Shown: positions 43,601-53,580 of the stretch, piece by piece
Layout: each line of letters opens with the position of its first letter
Numbering within the stretch: position 1 is the stretch's first letter
NCBI GenBank assembly: GCA_934047225.1
Contig: OW203993.1
Coordinates: 21,838,069-21,902,068 of the forward strand
Origin: Ypsolopha sequella
Lineage: Eukaryota > Arthropoda > Insecta > Lepidoptera > Ypsolophidae
DNA: 64,000 bases
Reading direction: 5' to 3'
The notes under the pieces: generated by a model
What the model saw: only the letters and a program-made list of their open reading frames with translations
Database searches by the model: none
What the model was told of the DNA's origin: nothing
Program-made: the position numbers and the translations under genes

Positions 43601-44624
43601 AACCAAATCTGCACCAAGAGAAGTGGAAACACATCATTGGGAAAATCCATCACATCCTTTTGAAAGAGTACATATTGACTTTGCTGGTAAATTCTTAGGT
43701 ACATATTTCTTTTTGTTGATAGATGCTTATTCTAAGTGGCCAGAGATCTACACACTGGACAGAATTGACACAGACAGTACAATAGAAGCATTGCAAGATA
43801 TTTTCAGTAGGTTTGGTATTCCTAAGATATGTGTAAGTGATAATGGAGCTCAATTCGTTAACCCTAAATTTGCACTGTTCCTAAAAAAACTTGGGATAGT
43901 ACACAAGAGGTCCGCACCCTATCATCCGGCCACGAATGGACAATGTGAACGCTATGTTCAAACTATGAAAAATAAATTGAAATGCCTAGGGGCAAATAAA
44001 AGCAACATACAAGAAAAATTAACTATATTTCTGCAACAGTACAGGAATATGCCTCATTCTGTTACCAACAAATCACCAGCTGAGTTAGTGTTTAGTTATC
44101 TGGTTAGGTCAAAGTTATCATTAATGATACCAGAACAAATACAAGTTTCAGGTTATAAAAAGAATACAGATAAAAAAATAAGAGATCTAAGGGTTGGTGA
44201 CAGAGTTATAGCAAAAAATTATTCAGGAATAAAAAAATGGAGATTCGGAATTGTAAATAAAAGGTTGGGAAGGCTTCATTATGAAATTGAAGTAGATACT
44301 GGAGAGAAGTGGCGCAGACACATTGATCAACTGAGAGAAGTAGGTAGAGAGATACCATTGCAACATGAGCCGGACTTGCTTTCTTTTCCACCGTTGCAAC
44401 CGCTACCATTGATTGAGGTTCCAAGGGAAACTCTGGTTCATAATAAACAAAATGAAGGAATATCTACAGATTCAAATGATGATGCCACACCATCTTTAAA
44501 GTCTAACGAAGAACCAGAGTCTCAACTGCAACCAGAAGTAATAAAAGACAATATTGTAATAGAACAACCACAATTAAGGAGAAGTTGTAGAGTAAGAAAA
44601 AAGGTTGAGAGATTAGATTTGTAA
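40665..44624 (+). CDS. Gag-pol polyprotein of Mag-like Ty3/gypsy retrotransposon, 1319 aa, intact
   Basis: A single frame carries every domain. Gag occupies about 1-195. Two CCHC knuckles start at about 199 ('CYRCNSLDHYANKC') and 219 ('CSYCNKHGHLRRAC'). An aspartic protease has 'MELDSGSAVSII' at about 283. The reverse transcriptase has 'DLKCAYLQW' and 'FIDD' at 577-580. RNase H has Asp 726, Glu 768 and Asp 793. The integrase has an HHCC finger (His 941/944, Cys 974/977) and catalytic Asp 1005, Asp 1059 and Glu 1095. There is no env. A fused gag-pol without env is typical of the Mag lineage, common in Lepidoptera. All catalytic residues looked for are present. It copies and integrates its own RNA via cytoplasmic particles. 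Confidence 0.95.
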   Translation: MTVPTNFIEFFDKNQKFSRWVERLEGAFSIYKVTEEHAKRNYFLHYIGAETYDTICDLLSPDSPKDKQFETLKLTLIRHLEPEPLEIAEYYKFHNRKQLEGETIRDYIATLRKMASSCNFGCFLDTALRNQFTCGLRDEKARDRLLETKDLTIERALQLAQSMEARKSENNIHSVQTKTFQDGSSRRYKNNNNIKKPQCYRCNSLDHYANKCPHINVECSYCNKHGHLRRACMKAKRAVHVVDVEEEVNDVETVSYKVNVIDFASKDKITLTVKINHFYIKMELDSGSAVSIIGENEFKLKFPNVKLRETPVKLYSYTNHNLNVIGVAEVGVEVLGEKRDGLLLYVVSGINKMALFGRQWLRCFSPNLLSKALEVNQVQKFNSTLTVQATLDTLFNKYQTLFDNSLVREIKGEPVALHLKEGAKPIFCRARPVPFMLREKVEKELERLVQQGVLVKVNYSEYATPIVPVLKPNGEVRLCGDFKVTINPQIIVDEHPLPTPDELFADLAGGDKFTKIDLKCAYLQWKVREQDQKLLTLNTHKGLFQSTRLMYGLNCAPAKWQRKIENILKDIPGTSVFIDDIKITAPDDRTHLERLEQVFAKLAEHGLKINLKKSQFLQNEIEYCGYRINKKGIHKQQSKIEAIQKAPVPKNITELQSFLGLVNYYSRFLKNLADTLEPLHKLLRNETKWAWTEECNNAFNIIKAQMQSDSFLVHYSPHLPLILAVDASPIGVGAILSHQMLDGSERPIQMASQTLNKSQRKWSQIDKEAYAIVFGVKKYFQYIFGRQFTLCTDNKPLSQIFSPEKALPHMSATRMQHYAIYLQGFNYNIRYKSSKDNANADALSRLPLNLEEKHVLEAADLIEINQIEKMPVTVTDLASATAEDIELKCLLDGLAIGKKMTNSERLGIDQCEFSIQSGCIMRGTRVVIPVKLRKNVITELHSGHFGVNKMTVLARSYCWWPNIDMDIKEFVKNCVQCCETKSAPREVETHHWENPSHPFERVHIDFAGKFLGTYFFLLIDAYSKWPEIYTLDRIDTDSTIEALQDIFSRFGIPKICVSDNGAQFVNPKFALFLKKLGIVHKRSAPYHPATNGQCERYVQTMKNKLKCLGANKSNIQEKLTIFLQQYRNMPHSVTNKSPAELVFSYLVRSKLSLMIPEQIQVSGYKKNTDKKIRDLRVGDRVIAKNYSGIKKWRFGIVNKRLGRLHYEIEVDTGEKWRRHIDQLREVGREIPLQHEPDLLSFPPLQPLPLIEVPRETLVHNKQNEGISTDSNDDATPSLKSNEEPESQLQPEVIKDNIVIEQPQLRRSCRVRKKVERLDL

Positions 44625-44884
44625 TAAATTTGGTGGCATTACATTATATAAGCGTTAGTGCCTACACATTTAAGTATAACAGGTAACACTATGTCATTTT
44701 TTACTGTAGTTTAACGTACCTACATGAGTGTTCATTACGTTTAAATATAAATTTGTATGTGATGTTTACGTATCCGTATCAGATGTTAAATGACTGATTC
44801 TTGTTTGTATTAGTTTAATTGATTAGAAGGCGCTGTATTAGTAACAAGAGTTTTATATTATAGAAAAATGTTTCTTATCTGAAT

Positions 44885-45104
44885 TTATTTTGTGGGGGGA
44901 AAATCTGTTATGAGCTTTACAATTAATTATAAATAGTGTGTATCTGCATAACATTTCTCTATGGTAAAAAGCTCTAGCTTGTCTGCGGCCCCGTTTCCGG
45001 TTGTCATCCAAATGAAGAAAAAGAAATACATATTTCGAGTGACTGAAGAAATCTACTTTTATTTCATTAATCCTACACTACAATCTTTCTGGAACGAACC
45101 AATA
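44885..45104 (+). repeat. Polypurine tract and 3' LTR
   Basis: 'tgtggggggaaaa' just before 44906 is the plus-strand primer. The LTR at 44906-45104 matches the 5' copy along its full 199 bp. About 280 bp of AT-rich non-coding sequence separates it from the gag-pol stop codon at 44624. Confidence 0.9.
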
Positions 45105-45109
45105 GTTTC

Positions 45110-45870
45110 AACCTGTAGTGTCCCCTGTCCAGGTTGAGTAGTGGAAGTCGAAGTTGCGGGGGTAGCGGTTGTTGCCGAGGAGGTGGCTGTCGCGGCGGGT
45201 GTGGCCGGGCGGGGCCGGGGTATTTCTGATGTGTGAAAGGAAGATGGAGCGGTCTCCCTGTGAGTGTGGAGTCACAGGTGCGCTCTCATCATCCTCTCGA
45301 GTCCAGGATCGACGAACCCTTCCAGGCTGTCCGCACGTCTTGATGGTGCTCCATTACGAGGTGGTGAGGGGGACTTTGGTTGTCCGAACCTCAGAGGCAC
45401 TCTCGTGGGTGTTGAGCTACTCGATTCTGAGGACGAGCGGCGCGCCAAGTTGCGCCTTTTCTCTTCCTCGCACCGTAGCTCAGGCGATGATAACGCTCTT
45501 TTGGTGGGGCGGATCGGGTTCTCCGGGTCGTCATGGGGGCCAGCAGTGGCCTCAGCAGCCTGCGGCTGAGGAAAACTCGTTACTTCTTGGGTGAATAAGT
45601 TCCGCGACACTATATTTAGCGGCGGTCTTGTTTTCCCCGTCACTGTACGACGTTCCAGGGGGGGTGAGGGTGGTAGAGGGGAAGGGGGTACCTCCTCTTC
45701 CATCTTGAGGGTAAGTGTCTATTTCACTGTCATACCGAGTAATCCGGATAATTGGTCACTCACTGGTGCTCGCTTCGGCCTGCTTAGCTATTCAAAGCAG
45801 TGGAAAGCGAGCTAGGGAACACTTCTTTTCACTAGACACTCTACGCGGGTAATCTAATCAAAGGGTGCTC
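45110..45870 (-). pseudogene. Jockey-like LINE ORF1, N-terminal half and 5' UTR
   Basis: The open frame 45703-45272 encodes a Pro/Ser/Arg-rich protein ('MEEEVPPSPLPPSPPLERRT...', 'RALSSPELRCEEEKRRNLAR'), the usual low-complexity N-terminus of jockey/X-element ORF1. Removing the LTR element and one 'gtttc' joins it to 40445. The upstream 45720-45870 would be the LINE 5' UTR. Confidence 0.6.
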
Positions 45871-46500
45871 CCTGAGAGCAAACTGAATTGCGCACGACGG
45901 CGCTACACTTTCACTGCACAGTACAACACAACGAGCAACCAGAATGCACTTGGTTACTATCAAATAATAGTAACATAAGACCCAGTTGCACTTGGTGTCT
46001 CAATCCTGAACACTGCATCCAAGTCACTGTAATCCGGTATCACTGCGATCCAAATCACTGTAATCCTGGGAGTATAACGTCCAAACCGGAGCGCAACACC
46101 TATCCTTTGGGACGTCGGGGCACTTCGCTTTCCACAGAGGAGGTGGAGGCGTGGCCACACCGACACCACCGGGGGGCGGGCGTGCGGGCTCAACGGCGGC
46201 GAATCAGAAGATGTCGCGAGGGGCGTGGCTCTCGACGGCACGGCCGAAGCCAATGCCGGAGCGCGCACAGAACAGCTCGCGGCAGGCACCGCTCGTACAC
46301 AGTCTTGCCGAGGCGATGTAGTTCGTCTCGAGGCTGCGTAAGTGCGATAACTGCGGCACAACGTCCGGTAAGCCGGTAACCGAACGCTGCGCTACACAAC
46401 CGTCCGACAAGCCAGTAGCCGAACGACTGCGCACGATTTGCACGGCGCGCGCGTCACATCCAGTTTCCGGCTGTCCGGAACAGAACCGAGAGGTTGAATA
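45871..46500. other. GC-rich stretch without supported gene
   Basis: Several overlapping frames on both strands reflect high GC rather than a gene. A short tandem repeat 'ccg(t/a)ccg..aagcc.gta.ccgaacg' occurs at 46360-46430. It may be more of the LINE 5' end or an unknown repeat. Confidence 0.35.
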
Positions 46501-47577
46501 CTAATATGAGAGAAAAAGATGTATGATGCTGGTTGATGTGGTTGCCGCTTCGTAGCAGAGCGCTTGTCTTTGGTGTGCAGTGCTTGTTCTCGATACTCCA
46601 ACCAAGCTGCAGCCATTGAAAAATCGAAGAAGTGGTGAATGATACGAACGGTCCATTTCAATGTTCGCTGAATACGAGGCAATCACGCGATCGAGTAGTT
46701 CTATCCCACCCATGAAGGCATTGTAATCCTTTATACATGCTGGTTGTTGTATTTAAATGTACCTGTTATCTACCTTTGACCTTCTTCGACAGGTACCAAT
46801 CGGTTAAATAGCGTTGCGTGACGTTGGTAAGTTTATAGCTCTGCTGACAAACCACTTCACTGTCGCTATTTTGTTGTCACACTCCGTACGGCAAATCTGA
46901 GGATCCACGTCCTAGTTTTTTTTTTTAGATCTTCGTCAGTTTTTATGGGTAGTTGCTTTGGAAGCCTATTCAACTGCAACGTGAAAATATGGGAGCCCAT
47001 CGGAAAGCTATCGCAAAGTTTCAAAATAAATCTACCGCCTACATACATTTTATCAGGTATTGGATACAAGACCGATTCTACTGACGAGCCGTTACCTTCA
47101 CAAATGTAGAAGTCAAGTGGCACACCCTTAGATGTCGTCATCACAAAGTTTTATAGGCACAAAGGCCTATAGGATTTGGCTTCCCACTACCTGTCTCTTG
47201 CTACAGGATCCAGTAAATATAATCATCTGCTCGTTAATGGAGATGTGAGGGCTTCGCTTATTTTCATGACAGGCTTTTTTAACTTTCATCAATATTGGGC
47301 GAACTTTCCAAAAACAGTCGTTCTGCTTTTCTGTCTCAGGAACCTCATCTTCGTTAACCAATTTCAGATTGGATCGTAGTTTGTAAAACCTGTCGCGTGT
47401 AATGTTGTCAGCAATCTGTAAAACTCTGGCTTTCTGTTTCCAGGCCATTTTGATACGCGGCAGTCTCAGTAGAGATATGATCATACTGGCACCAAAAAAT
47501 ATACGCAGTCCCTGTGCAGAAGTGTTAAGGTGATGCCCTGGTCTTTTGAAGTAAATAATGTTAGTAAAGTGAGCCAT
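46501..47577 (-). pseudogene. piggyBac transposase relic
   Basis: Three broken frames in order match piggyBac-derived transposases. 47577-47167 has 'LRLPRIKMAWKQKARVLQIA', 'NITRDRFYKLRSNLKLVNED' and 'SPHISINEQMIIFTGSCSKR', the start of the DDE core with the conserved 'EQM' region. 47144-46866 has 'MTTSKGVPLDFYICEGNGSS' and 'KLCDSFPMGSHIFT'. 46730-46501 has 'GGIELLDRVIASY', the late catalytic Asp block. The Cys-rich C-terminus and the TIRs are not seen. Stops, frameshifts and small deletions disable it. Confidence 0.85.
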
Positions 47578-47749
47578 TTTATCAAAAATATCATCATCTA
47601 TGTATCGATCAAAGTAAGCAAAAGTAGGTACCTAACAGTTCATGCTCACCAGAAGGATCATCAGTATTGCAGGTTCTGAAATCCTGTGATGTGAATGGAA
47701 CTGATTTTTTCCAGCTTGTCGCAGGATCAACTTCAGCTTGGTACCCTGC

Positions 47750-47922
47750 ATAAGCAAATTAACATCCACTTGAATAACATTTGGTAACGAAAATTTTATA
47801 CATTTTGTCTTTTTTGCGTTTAAAATTAAATTATTTGCAGTGAACCTATCAAAAACCAGTGATGTCGTTGTTTTCGCTTCGTCAAAGATATCTTTACGTC
47901 TATTCACTTCAAAAATAAGCAA
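47750..47922 (-). pseudogene. LINE reverse transcriptase fragment
   Basis: 'VFDRFTANNLILNAKKTKCI' with 'KFSLPNVIQVD' is the short segment after the RT catalytic centre in CR1/jockey-type LINEs. About 55 codons survive. It is joined to sequence preceding the piggyBac relic. Confidence 0.6.
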
Positions 47923-47926
47923 CGTA

Positions 47927-48086
47927 AGTTAACTTTGAGGATTGGACGGAAGGGTTTTTAAAAAAGATGTGAACGCTATGGCGATCTGACAGAGACTGAC
48001 TTTATTATATAATATACAATCATTGAAACTTAATCTTAATTGATACTTATAACTAGGATGACCGTAGCGGTAGGTACGCTTTCGTA
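47927..48086 (-). repeat. 3' LTR of the errantivirus-like element
   Basis: Contains 'ttgaggattggacggaaggg' and 'gaccgtagcggtaggtacgc', repeated at 51628-51787. Preceded on the minus strand by the polypurine tract at about 48087-48103. Confidence 0.85.
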
Positions 48087-48532
48087 CCTCCTCCCCCCTT
48101 AAGAGTGAGGCGTGCCGATGGTAAGGGTTGCTGTGGATCTGCTGGGGTCGGCGATTGCATCCGCAGCGACTCTGGAGAGTTACGGCTCCAACATGATCTG
48201 ATTACCTTCCTTTTGGTTACCACCAACCAGCTGTTTTCGTGAATTTGTTGAATGATACTGTGTTGAAATGATGCCTGTACGTAGGTGCAGTTGTGCGATT
48301 GTTGGTGTTGTCTTAGTTGTGCGATGCAATCATTGCTGTTCTGGAGCGGTTGCCATTGTATGTGTTTACATATTCTTTCTACATCGGTGACGTAAACGCA
48401 GGGCTCTAGGGGGTATGCGAACTCGTTACTTCCCAAGATAAAGTGTGAATTTTTAGGTATTAACAGGATATTTTCTTTATTAGAGATGGGGTACAAGTGC
48501 AATAATGTATACATAGCTTAAGCAACGAATAA

Positions 48533-49307
48533 TTTGTGGATGGAATAGTCGAAAGCAGGATCTTTAACTTAGGAACTTTGTTTGGACTAGTTAGGAGATA
48601 AACATGCTAAAAGTCCTTGCCCCTCCGAGCCGAGCCGAGTTTTTTGGTTTTTTGCTTACATCTCGAAAACCGTGCATTGTACGAAATTTTATTTTACTAC
48701 ATAATGAAAGCTGATAAAATTTTCTACAACTTTAGCTTTCACACTTTTTATCTATCTCCAATCTTTGCCTAGCTATGAGCTTCGAAAAATGGTCGAGTTT
48801 CAAAGCCTTTTTCACGTCCACGTTGGATTTTAAAATCGTTGTTGTTTTCGTAATCAGCGACCCGATAAACCATTCAAACGATACCCATGTTGATTTTCAA
48901 AATTTTTACCCCATTTCCCCCTTTTAGGGGTTGAATTCTGAAAAAACTTGAAACACATTTATAGATAAGAGTACTCCTGTGAAGTCTCGAATAAAATAGT
49001 CTAACTAATCTTGTTTCCCCATACAAACTTTGGACACCCGTTTCACCCCCTTAGGGCATGCGTTTTTAAAAATCCTTTCTTAGTGGACGCCTTCACTATA
49101 TAAGGTATCTTTATGCAAAATTTCAAGTCTATAGAACCAGCTGTTGTTGAGATGTAAGCAAAAAACCAAAAAACGGGATCTTCTTTGTGCCTCCCCCCCT
49201 CGGGCTCGACTCGGAGGGATAAGGACTTTTAGTATGTTTATTTCCTAACTAGTTCAAACAAAGTTCTTAAGTCAAAGACCCTGCTTTCGACTTTTCCATC
49301 CACATAC
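48533..49307. mobile_element. Long-TIR non-autonomous element, 775 bp
   Basis: 48533-48670 ('tgtggatggaatagtcgaaa...') and 49148-49307 are reverse complements through about 130 bp with some mismatches, including 'aactagttagga' and 'agtccttgcccctccga'. The interior is non-coding. It is inserted in the env relic of the surrounding LTR element. Confidence 0.8.
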
Positions 49308-49536
49308 CCTTAGAGAGCACTCATTTCTCAGCCTAACAATTGTTTTTTGATCAAAGAAATTTCTAATATAAAGTTATAAGTGGATATTTAATAACGTGGG
49401 CGTATACGGTAATTGCATGTTTTTATTTCGAATATTCTTCAGCTTGGCTATCAGGTGGATCGGATCTACGATGCTTGGATGCAAAATACCTAGGTTTGCA
49501 AAGGTTATTGCATTTTCTAAGGTGGACAGTTTATTA

Positions 49537-50516
49537 TAGAGTAATAATAATAAAAATTCTTTATTGCACAATAACAATGTCTGTACAGAGGCGAACTTAA
49601 CGCTATAAAGCCTTTTCTTCCAGTTAACCTGGGGCGTTCTGGGAAATGTAGGGTGGTGCCCAAAAATAAGAAGGGTAATGAATACTATATAAATAATATA
49701 CATGATGTACTTATATAATAATAAATATATAAATAATACAATAAAAATATATAAAAAAGAGGGAATATGTAATACATACAAATGGTAAATTTACATAAAG
49801 CTAGATATACAATTACATAAACATACATGAATAATATTAGATATAGACGATGACTCTTATGACAGTGACTCAAAACAAAATCAACAATTTTGTGATTGTA
49901 AGTAGTGCTGGTAGACTTTATTTTTGAAAACAGCAATAGTTGGCGAATCTCGAATAAACAAAGGCAGACTATTCCAGAGGCGGATTGCGGATACTGTAAA
50001 AGAATAGGAGTACATGTCTGTGTTGTGTATAGAGGTACGAAGGAGCAGAGATTTACTAGGTCGCTGAAGGCGGTCGTGGGGATCAAGCCTGACAAACCGA
50101 TCTTTGAGATAAGGGGGAGAACAGGGATCATTGAGGACATTATAAAGAAGCGTGAGAATATGAGCGTTACGTCGATTTCGGATACTAAGCCAATTTAACT
50201 CGGATCGAGACTGTGACACATGGTCATATTTGCGGAGACCGAAGATGTACCTTATGCAGAGATTGAGGATACGATCGAGTTTATCTAGCAATTCTTCCGT
50301 AAGGTCAGGATAACATACATCAGCATAGTCTACAATTGGTAGTAAAAGAGAATTGACTAGCGTTACCTTAGTAGAATAAGGCAAAAACTTTTGCATACGT
50401 CTGAGAGAGTGCAAGGAGGCATACATTTTTCTACTAATTTCAGTCACATGCAAGTCCCAAGATAAGTTGTTCTGTATGTAGAGCCCAAGGTTTTTAACGG
50501 AAGTGCAGTACTTCAA
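49537..50516 (-). pseudogene. LINE 3' end: RT C-terminal domain and 3' UTR
   Basis: Frame 50516-49881 reads 'VKNLGLYIQNNLSWDLHVTE', 'LVNSLLLPIVDYADVCYPDL', 'LDRILNLCIRYIFGLRKYDH' and a late 'RLWNSLP', the post-catalytic and thumb region of a jockey/CR1-group RT, ending in a normal stop. A 3' UTR of about 340 bp follows, ending in a short (att)n tail at 49537-49556. This is a typical 5'-truncated LINE insertion, landed in the env gene. Confidence 0.8.
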
Positions 50517-50821
50517 TGCAATAGAGTAGTTGGAGACCGCTTTCTATTTGCACGTAAAAATTAATAGTATCTAATCTATTTTCTAATACTTTTACTTTCT
50601 TAAATCGACTAAATTAGCTAAATGCTGTTTGTTCTTATTTAATTGAATTTGCGTCTTCCTGGTCTAAATAACCGGTTATTGCTTTGATTATAGAATCTAT
50701 CCCATTAATAAGTCCACACTTAATTCTAGGTATATAATAAATTTTATTAAAACTAAACTTACTTGAGCCTAAATATAAGAGTTTGCTCTCTAAAACTTCT
50801 AACATATATTCTATTTGTTTT

Positions 50822-51627
50822 CTATGGAGCCTGCGGCGAGCCAGAAGGCTCCGACGAAGACGATAGCGCTCTTGGAACATTAGTGGGACGCCTTAATAAT
50901 CGGAAATGTACTCTTATTGTTTTTGCGTGTTTTCCGACAATTTCTGCAATTTGCTCAGGATGAATTCTAACTATTTTATATGGTCCTATAAATTTGGGCT
51001 CTAATTTATTACTCCTGGCTGTTTTTGCTACTTGTTTGTAGACTTTGTCACTTACCTTGAAGTTTGCCGTTTCTGCATCTGTATTTAACCTGTTAATGGT
51101 ATTTTTTTTCTCGTTTGCTTCTTTCGAATTCAGTAATTTCTGAACGTTATTCATTATTTGTCTATGTTTTATTACATATTCCTGGTAGAATTCACCGAGG
51201 AAGTGTAATTCTAATGGGTTTCTAGTGCTTGTATGCCCTAACAGTAGTTCGAAGGGTGTAAAGCCTGTCGTCGAATGTATTGTGTTGTTTTACGCTATTA
51301 TCGCATATCTCATTAAATTTGCCGGTTCATCTGTCTGTTACACGTTGAATTCTTATCATTTCTGCTAGTGTGGAATGTAGCCTTTATACTGGAGAGTTTG
51401 AGTTTGGATTATACGGGGTCGTAAAGTGGATCTTAATGTTATGCGTAGCGCAAATTTCCGTTATGACATCATTTTCAAACTTAGAATCGGAGTCCGTCGT
51501 AATTTTGCAGGGTGCTCCTAAAGTTCCAAATAACTGTAATAGGGCTTCTGCAATATGAATGCTAGGGGCAGCTGATAAAGGGATAGCTTGTGCATATTTT
51601 GAGAAGTTATCTATTATTGACAGGAAT
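50822..51627 (-). pseudogene. Gypsy-type integrase, core and C-terminus
   Basis: From 51620 down, codons read 'IDNFSKYAQAIPLSA' and 'CKITTDSDSKFENDVITEI', the core with the second catalytic Asp. The expected catalytic Glu codon in the 'P-x-S-N-S-P-V' motif is a stop. The piece 51154-50822 has 'KLEPKFIGPYKIVRIHPEQI', the SH3-like C-terminal domain. The first catalytic Asp and the zinc finger are lost in the deletion at the LTR. Non-functional. Confidence 0.75.
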
Positions 51628-51787
51628 AGTTAACTTTGAGGATTGGACGGAAGGGTTTTTTAAAAAGATGTGAACGCTATGGCGATCTGACAAAAACTGT
51701 CTTTATTATTTAATATACAATCATTGAGACTTGATCTTAATTGATACTTATAACTAGGATGACCGTAGCGGTAGGTACGCTTTCGTA
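51628..51787 (-). repeat. 5' LTR of the errantivirus-like element
   Basis: Same sequence as 47927-48086 with a handful of substitutions. On its lower-coordinate side it abuts the integrase core without leader, gag or RT, so the internal deletion reaches the LTR edge. Confidence 0.85.
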
Positions 51788-51789
51788 AC

Positions 51790-52320
51790 TCGTGTCGTCT
51801 GCGAATAGTACTATCTTAGATAAAGTCTTTAACTAAATAAGGAAGGCCATTTATTTAAATCAAAAACAACAAGAGGCCCGATGTGGAACCCTGCAGGACA
51901 CCCATTTTAACTAATGCTCCACATGATTTTACCCCATTAATGTCTACCTTATGAAATCATTCACTAAGATTGACTTCAATAACGCCAAAGATTTACTCCT
52001 CACTCCATAATGATCCAATTTACATAAGAGTGTTTTCATGATTAACGCAATCGAAAGTTTTTGAGAGGTCACAAAATAAACCCAACACATTTTGCTTTTC
52101 TTCCTAAGCATTAAAAAACGTGCTTGACTACAGCAACTCCCTGCATCTGTGGTTGTCCTTCCTCTAGTAAACCCATAGTGTTCACAGTGAAGCAACTTAC
52201 TTGAATTAATATGAGATAACTATTTATTAAAAATATTTTTTCGAAAACCTTACTAAATGCCGGTAAAACTGACACAGGTCTATAGTTTGAAGTATCCTAG
52301 TTGTCGCCTAATTTTTGGAA
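51790..52320 (-). pseudogene. LINE reverse transcriptase fragment (palm region)
   Basis: Minus-strand frames contain 'LHCEHYGFTRGRTTTDAG' and 'LLCKLDHYGVRSKSLALLKS', flanking the first catalytic motif of a jockey/CR1-type RT. A frameshift lies in the middle ('GLFCDLS' in another frame). The LTR at 51628-51787 is directly adjacent, so the LTR element may have inserted in this LINE. Confidence 0.65.
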
Positions 52321-52773
52321 GTGCGATGGCTTTTTTCCCTCTATGCGTTTCTCTCCAGTTCAGGAGGACCGATGGCCAGTTAGCTTTCAAGGCACTAAAA
52401 TAGCCGACACTAAGCGGCTGCAAGATGTGTGTAGAGTTCGGCACTAAACGTACAAATTAAGGGGAACAAAAATACAAACGAAAATAAAATGTCAGCTTTC
52501 GGATGATTTTGTTGCAATAATTAGGTTGCGTATAGCCATAAAAAAAATATATGTTCTTGATTGAACTTTCAGAAATTCATTTTGCACAAACCACGTTAAT
52601 CGATTCATATTTGTACTGTCAATGAATTTTTTTGTAACCCTCTATTTTACACTTCTTATCGATTTTGTCTCACGATTTTGTTGTTTTAAGGTCATTGGAG
52701 CATTAAATTTCTTGAAAATTTTTGATCTAAACATTTAGTTTAAAATCATAACAAAAAGGTAATATTTTTTGCA
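52321..52773. other. Upstream region of the Maverick capsid cassette, no gene
   Basis: No ORF of note. AT-rich sequence just before 52774 could hold the promoter of the penton-like gene. Confidence 0.4.
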
Positions 52774-53444
52774 ATGTCATTTACACTATCCGTAACTGGG
52801 AGTGAAAGTTCTTTGACAACAAATTACTCTCCAGCACTACAACTAAATGGTGAATACGAATGCGGACTCATCTATTTTTCTACATTTAATTCGATTCCTA
52901 ATATCGATAATAGAAACAATAAATTTTACTATGGCGATCATAAAGTAATAGAAATACCAGAAGGCTCATATGAGCTTGAAGACATAAAAGACTTTTTAAA
53001 AGAAAACGTTAAGGACTGCACATTTAATTTGATATGTAATAACAACACTCTAAGTACTCAAATATACTGCTCCAACGACATATACTTAAAAAAAAAAAAA
53101 CCGTTGGTACTATATTAGGCTTTGAAAATATGATATTAAAAAGTAATATATTACACATGTCCAGCTTACCAATATGCATTTTACCAACAACTATCATTCG
53201 AATCGAATGTGATATTGTGAGCGGATCTTACATAAATGGAAGACCAAGTCATATTATTTACGAGTTTGCACCCAATGTACCACCAGGTTACCGAATTATA
53301 GAAATTCCAAAAAATTTAATATATTTTCCTGTGAACCAGAACAGTGTCAGTGAAATTAATATAAGAATATTAGATGTTAATAACAACTTAATTAATTTAA
53401 GACACGAAGAAGTACAGCTGTATTTGCATTTAAAACGAAAATGA
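52774..53444 (+). pseudogene. Maverick/Polinton penton-like (minor capsid) protein gene, frameshifted
   Basis: Two abutting frames, 52774-53118 and 53130-53444, meet at a run of A (53089-53100), indicating a single-gene frameshift. The first begins 'MSFTLSVTGSESSLTTNYSP' and has 'GLIYFSTFNSIPNID'. The second has 'HIIYEFAPNVPPGYRIIEIP' and 'FPVNQNSVSEINIRILD'. This pair is the minor (single jelly-roll, penton-type) capsid protein that precedes the major capsid gene in insect Mavericks. About 220 codons in total. The poly-A shift makes this copy defective. Confidence 0.7.
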
Positions 53445-53580
53445 TTGAATTTAGTATAAAACTAGAGCCAAACAAAAAAAAATTAGTTATTAGATATATT
53501 AGGTATATTAGAGATCACATATAAAAAAAAAAAATTACTAAAGAAAACAAATAATTTATTAAAATCCTCAAACTACCAAA

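Larger units (their letters stand above)
40446..45104 (+). mobile_element. Complete young Ty3/gypsy (Mag-like) LTR retrotransposon
   Basis: The LTRs at 40446-40644 and 44906-45104 are each 199 bp and I find no differences between them. The 5-bp target duplication is 'gtttc' (40441-40445 and 45105-45109). One gag-pol ORF fills the interior. The element is inserted in a jockey-like LINE ORF1. Identical LTRs and an intact ORF mean recent insertion and possible activity. Confidence 0.95.
48090..50880 (-). pseudogene. Errantivirus-type envelope (F-like) gene in three pieces
   Basis: The pieces are 50880-50530 (a basic segment followed by 'GLINGIDSIIKAITGYLDQE', the region after the usual cleavage site), 49536-49378 ('LENAITFANLGILHPSIVDP') and 48514-48090 ('NKENILLIPKNSHFILGSNE', then a Cys-containing ectodomain part). 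This order matches insect endogenous-retrovirus envelopes related to the baculovirus F protein, which mediate membrane fusion. A LINE and a MITE split it, and stops are present in between. It cannot make an envelope protein. Confidence 0.65.
47927..51787 (-). mobile_element. Errantivirus-like (gypsy-type) LTR element, internally deleted and twice interrupted
   Basis: LTRs of about 160 bp lie at 47927-48086 and 51628-51787 (same orientation, around 5 percent different). On the minus strand, the 5' LTR joins directly to the integrase core, so gag, protease and RT have been deleted. Then come the integrase C-terminus, the env N-terminal part, a LINE insertion (50516-49537), the env middle, a MITE (49307-48533), the env C-terminal part, a polypurine tract 'ttaaggggggagg' and the 3' LTR. 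Confidence 0.8.

Noticed and set aside
45888..46443. Several overlapping frames in GC-rich DNA
   Set aside because: Open on both strands because of base composition; Arg-rich low-complexity products.
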